The notes beneath the pieces were generated by a model. It was not told the DNA's origin and made no database searches. It saw only the letters and a program-made list of their open reading frames with translations. 64,000 bases of DNA from Merdimmobilis hominis (GTDB taxonomy: Bacteria; Bacillota; Clostridia; Oscillospirales; Ruminococcaceae). The stretch covers positions 80,147 through 144,146 of the forward strand of contig NZ_JACJKY010000008.1 in assembly GCF_016901855.1 (NCBI RefSeq). Reading direction: 5' to 3'. The first letter of the stretch is position 1. Every line of letters begins with the position of its first letter. A program made the translations under genes and the position numbers. Positions 17,558 through 27,250 of the stretch are shown here, in pieces.

Positions 17558-18496
17558 TCATCCAGCGATAGCTAAGCTTTGCAGGTATGCTGCTTCTGCT
17601 TCTTCAGCCTGTTGTTTTTTGCTTAAATAGTAGCCTTTGTTATCCTCGTCCATTTCGTAGAGGATTCTCGCAACGCTAAACTTTCCATCCGGCCACTTAG
17701 TAAACTTAAAGCGTACAAACAGCTCATCACCGTTTTCGCATTTTCCAATACAAATGAACTTGTCAGAATTCTGACGAACAAAATCCACGCACTCAACATT
17801 GGATCCACAGGTAGGACAAAAGAAGTTGATAAGTTCAGGATCATTGAGCGCAGCTTCTCGTGTCGAATATGTTCTTGTAGACTGACTTCTTTCTTTTGCA
17901 TGGCTTCCGTAACATTTCATCTGCTTCTGCAGAGTAGCATATTCCGCCAAGCCTTTCACCATATCTAAATGCAAGCAGATACATACCGTATTTCTTGCAT
18001 CATTCAAAGCATCGTGAGCTTCCAGCGCCGGTTCGCCAATTCTCTCCATTGCATAAGAAAGAGAAACCTGTCTCTTTTCTTTGGCAATTTGGTCATCAAA
18101 GATAACCTGAATGTTGTATGTACTCGGAATCCATTCCGTGTTCAAATTATGCAGAACCATATTATCGCGAAGAATATCAATGTCATCCGGGCCCCAAGTG
18201 AGGAATGCAAATTCCTCGCCGCACCATTTTTTGAAATGCTTAAATGCTACCGGAAACGGAAAGCCGTATTGGAGTTCCTCAGTAGTAATCTTTGTTAGCT
18301 TAGATACCTTCTTGTGCATCTTGGTATAATATTTAGGAGAAACCATGATTTTGAATGTATCCAAAATGTGATAATTCTCATCCAGCTTCACCGCACCAAT
18401 CTGCACGATTTCACCGTGAAGCATCAATGGCTTTTTGACCATACTTTTCATATTAAAGGGCTGATTCCATTCCATATCCAATACTATGTAATTCAT
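17558..18496 (-). CDS. DEDDh 3'-5' exonuclease with zinc-ribbon tail
   Basis: A 312-residue exonuclease of the DnaQ/ERI-1/KapD type. Exo I is D7-x-E9 (VLDMEWN), Exo II is D104/D105 in TWGPDDID, and Exo III is H161...D166 (AHDALNDARNT), which defines the DEDDh class. The C-terminal about 100 residues add a CPTCG...C region near 225-255, possibly a zinc ribbon. AAGGAG precedes the ATG. It is first in the operon with the mini-ORFs, SWIM and CpXC genes. Substrate (RNA or DNA) cannot be told. A defence or element-maintenance role is plausible. Confidence 0.88.
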   Translation of the reverse strand: MNYIVLDMEWNQPFNMKSMVKKPLMLHGEIVQIGAVKLDENYHILDTFKIMVSPKYYTKMHKKVSKLTKITTEELQYGFPFPVAFKHFKKWCGEEFAFLTWGPDDIDILRDNMVLHNLNTEWIPSTYNIQVIFDDQIAKEKRQVSLSYAMERIGEPALEAHDALNDARNTVCICLHLDMVKGLAEYATLQKQMKCYGSHAKERSQSTRTYSTREAALNDPELINFFCPTCGSNVECVDFVRQNSDKFICIGKCENGDELFVRFKFTKWPDGKFSVARILYEMDEDNKGYYLSKKQQAEEAEAAYLQSLAIAG

Positions 18497-18586
18497 ACGC
18501 TACTCCTTTTTCGGTGTTTTTAGCACCTCTTTTTCTTTTCTGCCCTTACATTATCATATGTCCCATAAAACGGACTCTACAAGTAT

Positions 18587-18614
18587 ATTATAGCACCAAA
18601 TCGTGAGTTTTCGA
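18587..18614 (-). promoter_or_regulatory. promoter of the exonuclease-SWIM-CpXC operon
   Basis: The minus strand has TATAAT at 18592-18587 with a weak -35 (TCGAAA, 18614-18609) at 16 bp spacing, about 90 bp before the exonuclease start. Confidence 0.5.
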
Positions 18615-18637
18615 CATGATTTTTGCTTCTCGACCAA

Positions 18638-18663
18638 TAGGTGATGCTTCTATTCATCACCTA
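18638..18663. repeat. perfect 9-bp inverted repeat
   Basis: TAGGTGATG and CATCACCTA flank an 8-base loop, just past the terminator of the CHAP gene. It may be an operator, or a second hairpin strengthening termination. Confidence 0.45.
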
Positions 18664-18674
18664 AACGACAAAAA

Positions 18675-18712
18675 GCACCCCACACCAGGCAGTGAAGCCC
18701 AGTGTGAGGTGC
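18675..18712 (-). terminator. terminator after the CHAP hydrolase gene
   Basis: A 16-bp stem (18675-18690 with 18697-18712, few mismatches) is followed on the minus strand by TTTTTG. It ends the long conjugation operon. Confidence 0.8.
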
Positions 18713-18718
18713 TTGCGT

Positions 18719-20476
18719 TTAATATGCCGGGATACCATATCCCAGGATTTCGTAGTAACCAAGAGGATAACTCTTTTGACGGCAACTATCACCAGAGTTG
18801 CCCTCAACGGTATAAACACGACCGTCTTCAACCTTCTGAACAATACCAACATGGTCAGAAAGTCCGTCCTGCGGACCGGAGGCCCCGTCAGGTGAATCCC
18901 AGTCAAAGAAGATAATCATACCAGGAGCCGGTTCAAAGCTTCCGTCAGCCCACTGGCCACGATCCTTGAACCACTGTACACCATTGACACACCCCGCAAA
19001 TTTCGGAATTACACCGATGTCGATATAACCGCATTCGTTAGCACACCAGCTTACGAAGCAAGCGCACCACTCAACACGGGAACCGAAACCATACCAACTC
19101 CAGTACGGCATACCACCGACATTACCTATCTGCGATAGCGCAACAGCTACAATCTGATCGTCTTCACCGTAAACGCCATACAGAACCGCCGCCCACATAC
19201 TCGCTGTTCCTTCTTCCAGCAAGGCATCTAAGTGCTCGTTCTGATCGTCATTGAAGTTGTACTGTGAAGCCATATCATCTGCAGATTTATGCGTTACAGT
19301 GATGTGTAGTGTGGTCCTGGTTTCAGTGACTTCCTCCTCCAGAATATTACCGTTACCATCATCTGTTTCTATGATAACCGTAACTTCCTCAGTGGTGGTC
19401 GAATGCGTTATCGTGTTCATTTCCCAAAAGATATCTCGTAGGATCTGCTCCTTCTCGTCTGTAATCGTAGCAACCTCCTGCGGGTTATCGGGATCTGAAG
19501 TGACCTTAACAGAATAGACTGAAAGAACTTCAGGCCACACCGCCATAGAACCGGACATCTCCAATGTGTCGTAGGTCACAGAGGATTTGATGTTATCCAG
19601 TTCGGTTTGGTATTCCTGGTTGATTTCCTGAACGACCATCTGCATTGTTCTCTCACTGCCGGTATCCTCACTTGAGAAGAAGATACCAAAGCACGCGACA
19701 ATAGCCGCAATCAGACAGATAACCACAATAATAACGACGGCAACCCATCCACCTGCAGCAATAGCTGCCACCAGTGCTTTAATTGCCGCTGCAATTGCTT
19801 TCGCCGCAGCTGCAATCGCCTTGGCTGCGACCTTTGCCGCCGCAACAATGGCTTTTGCGGCAACCTTGGCAGCATGCGCCGCCGCTTTGGCCGCTTTAGC
19901 TGTTGCCTGAGCCGCTGCTTTTGAAGCCTTAGCCGTGGCCTCCGCAGTTTTAATCGCCGCCTTAGATGTCTGCTGGGCCGTCTTGACGCCTTTCTCCGCT
20001 GTCTTAATCGTACCTTTGGCAGTCTTTGCTGTGGCCTGTCCGGTAGATTTAGCCGTCTGCTTAATCGTCTTAGCGGAACGATTGGTAGATTTGATGGTTC
20101 TGCTCTGCGCTTTTCTCACGCGAGTGGAACCGCGCTCTGCTTGCTTGATAGTATCAGAAGTCTGTTTGACTCCGTCCTTAGCCTGATCTGCAGTACGCTT
20201 AGTTTCCTTATAGCGTCGGTGAGCTTCTCGACCTTTTTCGACAGTTTTCTTTGCGGCATTTTTCGCTTCGTGCCCAACTTCACGAGTTGTGTCTTCTACC
20301 GCGTATCGAATCTTATCCTCAGCATATTCGCTCGGTGATGCCTGACCGTCATCCATCAGATTCTCGGCCTGGTCTTTGGTCCTGACAAACGCACTGCGCA
20401 TTCGCTCTCCGGCAACTGCAGCTTTGTCTATGACCTTGACATCCTTCACGATCTCACGAGTTTTAATGTCAGGCAT
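18719..20476 (-). CDS. CHAP-domain peptidoglycan hydrolase of the conjugation machine (CD1108-like)
   Basis: A 585-residue VirB1-type cell-wall hydrolase for the transfer channel. The N-terminal about 230 residues are Lys/Ala/Thr-rich, with [20 protein letters not shown] low complexity, then one membrane helix ([19 protein letters not shown], about 243-265). The extracytoplasmic part ends in a CHAP domain with the catalytic Cys in [12 protein letters not shown] and His in [18 protein letters not shown] precedes the ATG. It follows the sortase by 21 bp and is last in the operon. The Ala-Lys repeat probably forms a long cytoplasmic helix or binds nucleic acid. Family members occur in Tn1549 and C. 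difficile CTn elements. Confidence 0.88.
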   Translation of the reverse strand: MPDIKTREIVKDVKVIDKAAVAGERMRSAFVRTKDQAENLMDDGQASPSEYAEDKIRYAVEDTTREVGHEAKNAAKKTVEKGREAHRRYKETKRTADQAKDGVKQTSDTIKQAERGSTRVRKAQSRTIKSTNRSAKTIKQTAKSTGQATAKTAKGTIKTAEKGVKTAQQTSKAAIKTAEATAKASKAAAQATAKAAKAAAHAAKVAAKAIVAAAKVAAKAIAAAAKAIAAAIKALVAAIAAGGWVAVVIIVVICLIAAIVACFGIFFSSEDTGSERTMQMVVQEINQEYQTELDNIKSSVTYDTLEMSGSMAVWPEVLSVYSVKVTSDPDNPQEVATITDEKEQILRDIFWEMNTITHSTTTEEVTVIIETDDGNGNILEEEVTETRTTLHITVTHKSADDMASQYNFNDDQNEHLDALLEEGTASMWAAVLYGVYGEDDQIVAVALSQIGNVGGMPYWSWYGFGSRVEWCACFVSWCANECGYIDIGVIPKFAGCVNGVQWFKDRGQWADGSFEPAPGMIIFFDWDSPDGASGPQDGLSDHVGIVQKVEDGRVYTVEGNSGDSCRQKSYPLGYYEILGYGIPAY

Positions 20477-20497
20477 AAAGCACCTCCTTTCTCGACA

Positions 20498-21292
20498 TTA
20501 TTCGACAATTTTCTTTGCGACTACAACAAACCTTCCGTTGGTGTAGGTGTACTCACAGGTAGACAGCGTAATCAGCATATCGCCGTATTCGGCAGTAATG
20601 CCGGTGTCATAAAGACTGCGCAATTTGCAATTTTCCACATACTCTGCAAACTCAAACTCGTCCATATCCGAATGCTTGTTGTATTTGAAAGTCTCGTTAT
20701 TGGTGTTGTAGCGGAATGCCGCAATCACCTGATACTGCCCAGGTTCATCAACGGTATCGAAGCAGATAACCGGGTGGCTCTCAAAGAACTCCTTGCTCTT
20801 ATACTGCACAAGGCCGCTGAACATAGATCCGTTTTTCATGTTGTGCCCGTAGATTACCAGGTTGTTGCTGGCGCCGACTGTGCAGGACTCATCCACATAA
20901 GGCACACCGTAATCGCTCCATGTTTTATCGAAGCTATGCTTGAGATAATAATCGGGATTATCCGGAGTCTGCATAACCGGGTAATTGACTTCGGTTCCTT
21001 CGATAAAGATCCATCCGACCATATCGCCGTTCTGCTCCTGCAGTGGTCGATATTTGTCGAAAACTGTCGTTTCCGTTTCAGCCGGTGTACTCTCAGTTTC
21101 ACCCGTAGCAGATGTTCCTTCCGTTTCAGAACTCGGAAGTTCTTCCGTGTTTTTGATCTGCTCCTGCAGCTCCTCAAATGTTGAAGCGCTGCTCTTTGCG
21201 TCAGCGTACTGCCTGTAGAACATAGTTCCGGCAAAGCATCCGAACACAAGGAGCGCGACCATGATAATTACACCAATGATTTTTCTTGTCAT
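20498..21292 (-). CDS. srtB: class B sortase
   Basis: A 264-residue membrane-anchored transpeptidase. There is an N-terminal helix (about 7-25), a Ser/Glu/Thr-rich stalk (about 45-75) and a sortase domain with the catalytic His in IYGHNMKNGSMF and the Cys in LSTCEYTYTNGRFVV, followed by the conserved Arg. AGGAGG precedes the ATG. It lies between VirB4 and the CHAP hydrolase. Its natural client is probably the NPKTG-bearing adhesin encoded on the same element at 41-46 kb. Class B sortases in ICEs may alternatively anchor parts of the channel. Confidence 0.92.
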   Translation of the reverse strand: MTRKIIGVIIMVALLVFGCFAGTMFYRQYADAKSSASTFEELQEQIKNTEELPSSETEGTSATGETESTPAETETTVFDKYRPLQEQNGDMVGWIFIEGTEVNYPVMQTPDNPDYYLKHSFDKTWSDYGVPYVDESCTVGASNNLVIYGHNMKNGSMFSGLVQYKSKEFFESHPVICFDTVDEPGQYQVIAAFRYNTNNETFKYNKHSDMDEFEFAEYVENCKLRSLYDTGITAEYGDMLITLSTCEYTYTNGRFVVVAKKIVE

Positions 21293-21315
21293 AGCGTCCT
21301 CCTGTAGGACAGGCC

Positions 21316-23658
21316 TTATGTGGCCTGTCCGGAGAACTTACCCTCACCGGGACGGGTGGTCATCAAGCTATAGAGCTTGGTGTCCTTCGGGAAGCGATTG
21401 ACGAACGGAACCAAAGCAGAACCGTACTTAATCAAACCGCAACCTGCATCGGCGTTGGTAATATAACTGAGCTGCTCATTGGAAATGTTCAGGAGCTTGG
21501 CAAGCTTCTCACGGTCAGAAGCAGCCTGGTTCAACATAACAACAAACTCAGAGTTAGAGAGCATGGTGCTGGCCTGAACAGAGTCAAGCAGGTATTCCAC
21601 ATTCTGCGTGATTGCAGTAGGATAAGCATTACGCTTACGGAACTGACGCCATGCAGAGTTAAAGAAGGACGCGGAGAACTCGTTCTCGAATACCACATGG
21701 AACTCGTCAATAAAGACATGCGTTCTCTTACCGCGTTTCCAGTTAAGGGTAACACGGTTCAAAATGGTATCCGTGATAACCAGGAGTCCGGTAGGCTTCA
21801 GCTGCGCGCCAAGCCCATGAATATCAAAGACGATTACTCTCTTATCAAGATCCACGGTGCTGTGCTGTCCGAAGATATCCAAAGAACCGGTAGTGAAGAG
21901 TTCCATAGACAGCGCGATCTGCTTCGCTTCGGGCTCAGGCTGCTGCATGAGCTTGTCTCTCAAAGTGCTGAGCGTAGGCACGATACCGCTTTGTTCAGCT
22001 TCGCGGTAGACGGCTCTCGTACAACGGTCAATGATAGATTTCTGCTGAGGACCAACGCCCTTACTGTCGATCTGTTCAATCAAAGACATGATGAACTGAG
22101 ATTTGACGATAATGGGGTCATTCTCGCCGTAGCCATCAACCATATACATAGCGTTCAAGCGGTCCTTACCACCAGCAGCAACTCGAATGACGGCGCACTC
22201 GTCGCCCATAAGAGCTTCCACCATAGGTGCATATTCGCCTTCAGGGTCACAGATCAGGATCTCATCGTCACTGTTGAGAATGGTAGGCACCATGATACCC
22301 TTCGCGCAGAAGGACTTACCGGAACCGGGAACACCAAGCAGCCAGGCAGACTGGTTGAGCAGATTTGCCTTGTTGCAGAGGATCAGATTGTTGGAGATGG
22401 CGTTCTGGCCGTAGTAGACACCGCCCTTATCCATGATCTCCTGGACCTTGAACGGCATAAATACCGCAAGACTCTCAGTGGTGAGGGTTCGGAAAGCATT
22501 GATCTTACGAACGCCCACCGGGAGCACGGTATTAAGACCATCAAACTGCTGATACTTCAGCGTTGCCATCTGACACATATGCTTACGCGCCGTCGCCAGA
22601 ATTGCTTCAGTATCACTGTCCAGCTGCTCCTTGGTATCTGCCGTGTGGACCATCGTAATGACCGCAAACATCATGCGCTGGTCACGGGTAGTCAGGTCAT
22701 CCAGGAACTCCTTGGATTCCTTTCTCTGCTGCTCCATATCATACGGAACTACCGCAGAGAAGTTATTGTTGCTGTTCTGACGACGCTGCCAGTTGGTGAT
22801 ATTGGTTTCAACACCAAGCAAGCGGTTTTCTACCTCACGAACAGCCTCATCCGTAGGAATCGGAATGATGTCGATAGAGAGCATCATGTTTCTGTTCAGC
22901 TCAGTAAGCTCAGACACCATGCTGTCCTTGATATAGGAAGCATAGTCCTTGAGGTAGATTACACGAGCAAATCGCTCACCGATCTTGAGATAATCAGCAT
23001 ACTTCTCAACGCTGTCAGGACAGATATAGTCACGGAAGTCGTGACCTTTCTTCATCATGTCCTTTGCATTGAAGGTGAAGAAATTCTCCTCACCGGCGCG
23101 GTAGAAATCATGGAGCACACGAAGTCTCTCCGTTGCAGAAAGTTCGACACATTTCGACCCCAGTGCAGCAAAGTGCGCCTGGAGATCCGCCGCAATACGG
23201 GTGAAGTAAGCTCTTGCTTCTTCCACCGTCTTTTTGGCAATGGAAATGGTAATGAACTTTTCCTGCATAACACCTTCCGCATTTACCGCCTTGTCCAGGA
23301 GCATACGGTTATACTCCTCGCGGTACTCGTCGCGCCAATCACCTTGCATAGGCATCAGGCTGGTATCTTCGAAATCAGCCTCATTCATACGGTGATTGTA
23401 AATAGTGATCTTTGTGGTAGCGCCGCTATCCAGACTGTTGAGCAATTCAGAATAGGTCAGGAACATGTTTTCCTTATCTTCACGGGAGGCAACCATATAG
23501 TTGATATCCGTGAATTTGAAGGACTTTGCAAATTTGCCGCCGACCTTGAAAATGCCGTCAGGCCAGATACAGGTAATAGGGATAATGTCCTGAACTCTGC
23601 GAGGAACGGTGTAGCGTTCCTTGTCCTGAGTCAGGATTGTTTTAATCGTTTTCAACAT
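21316..23658 (-). CDS. VirB4-like conjugation ATPase (CD1110-like)
   Basis: A hexameric ATPase that powers the type IV secretion channel. Walker A is GVPGSGKSF, Walker B RTHVFIDEFHVVF, and the N-terminal half carries the VirB4 CagE/TrbE-like region (FKFTDINYMVASREDKENMF). The start is put at MLKTIKTIL (23658) because AAAGGAGG precedes it; a start 24 bases further up also exists but has a poor site. It overlaps prgI by 17 bases. At about 780 aa it is of normal length for clostridial elements. Confidence 0.93.
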   Translation of the reverse strand: MLKTIKTILTQDKERYTVPRRVQDIIPITCIWPDGIFKVGGKFAKSFKFTDINYMVASREDKENMFLTYSELLNSLDSGATTKITIYNHRMNEADFEDTSLMPMQGDWRDEYREEYNRMLLDKAVNAEGVMQEKFITISIAKKTVEEARAYFTRIAADLQAHFAALGSKCVELSATERLRVLHDFYRAGEENFFTFNAKDMMKKGHDFRDYICPDSVEKYADYLKIGERFARVIYLKDYASYIKDSMVSELTELNRNMMLSIDIIPIPTDEAVREVENRLLGVETNITNWQRRQNSNNNFSAVVPYDMEQQRKESKEFLDDLTTRDQRMMFAVITMVHTADTKEQLDSDTEAILATARKHMCQMATLKYQQFDGLNTVLPVGVRKINAFRTLTTESLAVFMPFKVQEIMDKGGVYYGQNAISNNLILCNKANLLNQSAWLLGVPGSGKSFCAKGIMVPTILNSDDEILICDPEGEYAPMVEALMGDECAVIRVAAGGKDRLNAMYMVDGYGENDPIIVKSQFIMSLIEQIDSKGVGPQQKSIIDRCTRAVYREAEQSGIVPTLSTLRDKLMQQPEPEAKQIALSMELFTTGSLDIFGQHSTVDLDKRVIVFDIHGLGAQLKPTGLLVITDTILNRVTLNWKRGKRTHVFIDEFHVVFENEFSASFFNSAWRQFRKRNAYPTAITQNVEYLLDSVQASTMLSNSEFVVMLNQAASDREKLAKLLNISNEQLSYITNADAGCGLIKYGSALVPFVNRFPKDTKLYSLMTTRPGEGKFSGQAT

Positions 23659-24019
23659 GGGCTTTGTACGCCTCCTTTTCATGAGATTCCACGACGCCCT
23701 TTACAGCTTCGTAGTAGATGTTGTTGACCGGTTCTGAGCGCAGGAAACGAGGCTCAATGAGTTCAGATCTGAGCCACGCCCAAACAAACTGCTCTGCGGT
23801 CATACCGTGATAAGTGATGAAGCCCATTGCGGCAAACGGAGCCGCGCCGAGGATGCACATCCAGCTCACGGTCTCTGTTCCGACATAGGGCTTCAGGAGA
23901 AAGTACAAAAGCACCGCAACGCCCATTGCCAGGACAGAAAAAATGAACTGTCTCAGCGACAGTCCAAAAAACATAGATTCCGTATAGTTACGGATTTCTC
24001 GATTTATCTTTACTTCCAT
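23642..24019 (-). CDS. PrgI family membrane protein (VirB3-like)
   Basis: A 125-residue protein with two adjacent membrane helices (about 25-43 and 50-70) and the typical VKINREIRNYTESMFFGLSLRQF N-terminus (shown in parts: VKINREI, ESMFFGLS, RQFIF). PrgI proteins correspond to VirB3 and are always next to VirB4 in these elements, as here with a short overlap. The start overlaps the end of the small Cys-rich gene by 32 bases. Confidence 0.92.
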   Translation of the reverse strand: MEVKINREIRNYTESMFFGLSLRQFIFSVLAMGVAVLLYFLLKPYVGTETVSWMCILGAAPFAAMGFITYHGMTAEQFVWAWLRSELIEPRFLRSEPVNNIYYEAVKGVVESHEKEAYKAHVEND

Positions 24020-24188
24020 TGTTCATCCTTTCCCGACGGGCTGCAGCCTTTAGCTCTTCCTTGCAAACGCATTCGTCTGCAAGGCATTTCACTTCGCCAT
24101 GACGCTTGCCGCCGTAATATAAACAGTATTTGCAATCGCAGTCGGCTACGCTATAGCCCTTCCAGCGATTTAAGATTCTCTTTGCCAT
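23988..24188 (-). CDS. small Cys-rich protein of Tn1549-like elements, 66 aa
   Basis: The start is ATG 24188 (MAKRILNRWKG), chosen because GAGGTG lies 5 bases upstream. Six cysteines in CDCKYC, KCLADECVC and similar spacings suggest metal binding. It is rich in Lys/Arg at the end. The gene is wedged between the VirB6-like gene and prgI with overlap, a fixed position in Tn1549-type operons from memory. Function unknown. Confidence 0.75.
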   Translation of the reverse strand: MAKRILNRWKGYSVADCDCKYCLYYGGKRHGEVKCLADECVCKEELKAAARRERMNNGSKDKSRNP

Positions 24189-24196
24189 TACACACC

Positions 24197-25033
24197 TCAC
24201 AGACCCATCATTTCTCTGACAATACGGTCAGCCATCTTCACAGATCCTACCAGGATCAGCATATTGAAAATCAGCTCACCAATATAGCTCCACACCATCG
24301 ACGCCGCTGCTGCTGTGGTATCCACATCGGGTGGCGAAGAGGCAAAGACAGAAAAGATGATACATGCGAGGACAATAATAGCTCCTTCCAAACAAACACC
24401 GGCATAGCTTTTCAGGAAGCTTTTGCCGACATTTTGTGTAGGCTCACCTGCAAAGCAGGAAAGAGGAATCGGAGAGATTGCCGTGTACATATAGAGCTTA
24501 AAGAAACGCCCGTACACGCTCAGGATCATAATGAATGACAAGATCCACACGAACAGACCGCCGATCAGCGTTACTGCCCATAGAGGGATCGATTCAAAGA
24601 ATCCGCAATCCTCGATTGCTGTCACGATTTCCGTAGGTAGTACCGTCGTTGCAGATGAGCCAAATCCCGCAGCATTCATAATGGTGCTGATAACACCTTG
24701 TATGATGCTAAGGAATGCCAGCATGAGTTCAAGGCCATAAGTGATAACACTCTTAGCCAAGATGAAGCGAATAAATAACTTCAACGCATGCTCCGGCTTT
24801 TTCACTTCTGCGAAGGAACCGCAGGTTTTCATGACACCGATAACAAAAAAGAGCACCAACAGTGCATAACCGATAGCCTGTAGTGCTCCGTGAATATCCG
24901 TTATAACTGACCAGATCGCACCGCCCTTAAAAGTCTCGGGCGACTGCGTAATCAGGGACCATATCTCGGCCAGCTTTTCGTTCCAAACTTCCAGTGCGTT
25001 CTCTAAGTTTTGCACAACCCAGTTATCCGACAT
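24197..25033 (-). CDS. VirB6/TrbL-like channel protein (CD1112-like)
   Basis: A 278-residue polytopic inner-membrane component of the transfer channel with about six hydrophobic helices (for example ALLVLFFVIGVMKTC, LAFLSIIQGVISTIM, VWILSFIMILSVY and IIVLACIIFSVFA). GGAGGTG precedes the ATG. It follows Maff2, with a strong hairpin between the two, and precedes the small Cys-rich gene. Length and helix pattern match TrbL/CD1112 relatives. Confidence 0.9.
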   Translation of the reverse strand: MSDNWVVQNLENALEVWNEKLAEIWSLITQSPETFKGGAIWSVITDIHGALQAIGYALLVLFFVIGVMKTCGSFAEVKKPEHALKLFIRFILAKSVITYGLELMLAFLSIIQGVISTIMNAAGFGSSATTVLPTEIVTAIEDCGFFESIPLWAVTLIGGLFVWILSFIMILSVYGRFFKLYMYTAISPIPLSCFAGEPTQNVGKSFLKSYAGVCLEGAIIVLACIIFSVFASSPPDVDTTAAAASMVWSYIGELIFNMLILVGSVKMADRIVREMMGL

Positions 25034-25048
25034 TCATGCACCTCCTTT

Positions 25049-25079
25049 CGGGCGGGCCCATTTAGCTGGACCCGCCCTG
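25049..25079 (-). terminator. GC-rich hairpin between Maff2 and VirB6-like genes
   Basis: GGGCGGGTCC and GGGCCCGCCC on the minus strand form a 10-bp stem with a short loop and no T-run. It probably stabilises or attenuates the message, so that Maff2 is made in excess of the downstream genes. Confidence 0.6.
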
Positions 25080-25095
25080 AATGTTTACGAATAAC

Positions 25096-25440
25096 TTAGC
25101 CGGTGATAAGAGTCAGGATTTCCTTTGCGAAGGTGATAACAATACCACCTGCAAGAGTCAGGAAACCGTTAGAACGCTGGGAAGGATCGTGGCTCTGAAG
25201 GGAGAGACCCACCTGGACGATACCCCAGCCCAGGAGAATGAGACCAACCGCACGGATCAGACCGAAGATGAAATCACTGAGGTTGTTGACCACAGTAAGA
25301 GGGTCGTCACCGGCAGCAAAGGCCGTCATACTCATACCCATAACCAGAGTCAGTGCCAGGATTGTTACCACATAGAAACGGAAGCCCTTTTTAACCTTGC
25401 CGGGCATAGGCAGCTTATTGTTCTTCTTGTTTTCGCTCAT
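25096..25440 (-). CDS. Maff2 family membrane protein
   Basis: A 114-residue protein with a signal-like first helix (ILALTLVMGMSMTAFAAG, cleavage likely after AFA), then a second helix (LIRAVGLILLGWGIVQVGL) and a third near the end. Maff2 proteins are small, abundant products of Tn1549-like operons and occupy the position of the VirB2-like subunit; a pilin role is inference. GGAGG precedes the ATG, which overlaps the VirD4 stop by 26 bases. Confidence 0.9.
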   Translation of the reverse strand: MSENKKNNKLPMPGKVKKGFRFYVVTILALTLVMGMSMTAFAAGDDPLTVVNNLSDFIFGLIRAVGLILLGWGIVQVGLSLQSHDPSQRSNGFLTLAGGIVITFAKEILTLITG

Positions 25441-27250
25441 TGCGCATTACCTCCAATTTGTGTTTAATAAGTTCTTCGAGTTCCTCCTCGCACAAGAAGA
25501 GGTACTCATCTTCATCGACGGGCTCCGCTGTAGCCTTCTTCAGCAGGTCATCATCCAGAGACAGCGAAGCTATACTTATCAGATCCTCACCGTGTCGATA
25601 CGGCGCGGCTCCGCCATCCGTAGTCAGCTTCACATTGGGATGCTTCAAGATGTCATACTTAAAGTCCTCAATCGGGCGTTCACCACGAATGAATAAAAGG
25701 GCGTACTGGTTATCCAACATACGCACCTCAGCAGAATCCAGAAGCTCACGCCCACTGATCTGCCAGTTGGTTGAGTAGTTGCCATGCATACCTCGTGAAC
25801 GGCCATAGGTGTTTGTGTCAATGGTCTCTTTACCGAGAAGCTTGGACACATATTCGTGAGTCGATTGCTCATTGCCGCCGAGGTAGAGGAACTCATCACA
25901 GTTACCAATGATGGACTCCCACTGTTTTTCGAACAGTGCTTTCAACTGGGCTAAGTTCTGGATGATAATGGAGACGGAAATTTCACGGCTTCGCATTGTA
26001 GCAAGCAGCTTATCGAACTCATCGGGCAAGGCGACATTCGCAAATTCATCCATCACGAAATGCACATGCACCGGAAGTCTTCCGTCGTGTACGATATCCG
26101 CCTGATAATAAAGCTGCTGAAACATCTGCGTATAAAGCATACCGACGATAAAGTTAAAGGAGCTGTCGTTGTCGGGAATAACCGCAAAGATCGCCATCTT
26201 GCGCTCTCCCAACTGACTCAGCTCCAATTCATCAGTCTGTGTAATGCTTGCCAGAGATTCCAGATTGAATTTCTCAAGGCGGGAAATCAGGGTGATCTGA
26301 ATCGACTTCAGAGTCTTGCCGGAACCGGAATGGTAGCTTCGGTAATACTTCAAAGCAATGTGTTCCGGATTGCGGGACTCCAGCCGTTCAAACAGGATAT
26401 CAAGGGTGGAACGATAATTCTCGTTATCCTCCTTAACCTCACCGGCGCGAATCATCTCCATGACCATCGGGAAGTTCTGTTCCTCCGGAGGAGCTTCATA
26501 GTGCAGGTAAAAAACCAACGCTAAGAGAAGCATCGTGGCCGCTTGATCCCAAAATGGGTCCTGGCTTTGTGAGCCCTTCGGCGTTGTATTCTTAAAGAGG
26601 TTTGTAACGAGTCGCTGAATATCATTGTCGTCACGCAGATATACAAACGGGTTGTAGCAGTGGCTCTTGGACATATTGATAAGGTCCACCACACGGATGT
26701 CGTAGCCTTTTGCCTTCAGCAGGTTGCCCGTATCACGCAGAAGTTCGCCTTTCGGATCGAGGCACACAAACGATGTGTTAGCGTTCATGATGTTGGGCTT
26801 CGCGAAAAAGCGGGTTTTGCCGGAACCAGATCCGCCGCAGGTTAGGATATTAAGATTTCTGCGGTGTTTTCTTCCGTCCAAACCAATGGCTACATTCTGT
26901 GTGAGCAGTTTGTTCTGCGTGGGGTTTTTATCTGCGTACTTCTTGTTGACCAGGGTCGGCATGCCCCATTTTGCCGAACCGTGCTCCTCGCGCCTTCGGT
27001 AATTACGCGCCGTGGAGAGATATATTCCGATGGCAAGTCCGTAGGCACCAACTAAAATGAGGACAGTTTTTAAGCTGTCCTCACATAGCTGGATTCGGAA
27101 CGGATTGTTCATCACAGTCCCGAAATTATTGATTAAGCCCATAATGCCATCGCTCATACAGGGAGCAATCAGAAGGGCAAGCCAGGCAACAAGTACCGCG
27201 CCGCAGACATACAGAATGATATTCTGTTTGGAAAACTTATCTTGCCTCAC
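25415..27250 (-). CDS. VirD4-like type IV coupling protein (CD1115-like)
   Basis: A 612-residue ATPase that delivers the relaxase-DNA complex to the channel. Two N-terminal helices (about 10-30 and 65-85) precede Walker A GGSGSGKTRFF and Walker B FVMDEFANVALP, with a C-terminal TraG-like part. The start is put at GTG 27250, with GAAAGG upstream; a TTG 13 codons further up would overlap the preceding gene more. It overlaps the 63-aa gene by 14 bases. Length and motifs match the CD1115 family. Confidence 0.93.
   Translation of the reverse strand: MRQDKFSKQNIILYVCGAVLVAWLALLIAPCMSDGIMGLINNFGTVMNNPFRIQLCEDSLKTVLILVGAYGLAIGIYLSTARNYRRREEHGSAKWGMPTLVNKKYADKNPTQNKLLTQNVAIGLDGRKHRRNLNILTCGGSGSGKTRFFAKPNIMNANTSFVCLDPKGELLRDTGNLLKAKGYDIRVVDLINMSKSHCYNPFVYLRDDNDIQRLVTNLFKNTTPKGSQSQDPFWDQAATMLLLALVFYLHYEAPPEEQNFPMVMEMIRAGEVKEDNENYRSTLDILFERLESRNPEHIALKYYRSYHSGSGKTLKSIQITLISRLEKFNLESLASITQTDELELSQLGERKMAIFAVIPDNDSSFNFIVGMLYTQMFQQLYYQADIVHDGRLPVHVHFVMDEFANVALPDEFDKLLATMRSREISVSIIIQNLAQLKALFEKQWESIIGNCDEFLYLGGNEQSTHEYVSKLLGKETIDTNTYGRSRGMHGNYSTNWQISGRELLDSAEVRMLDNQYALLFIRGERPIEDFKYDILKHPNVKLTTDGGAAPYRHGEDLISIASLSLDDDLLKKATAEPVDEDEYLFLCEEELEELIKHKLEVMRNERKQEEQ

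Noticed and set aside
21697..23727. 676-aa plus-strand open frame
   Set aside because: Exact antisense of virB4, which has all family motifs. A long shadow caused by codon bias.
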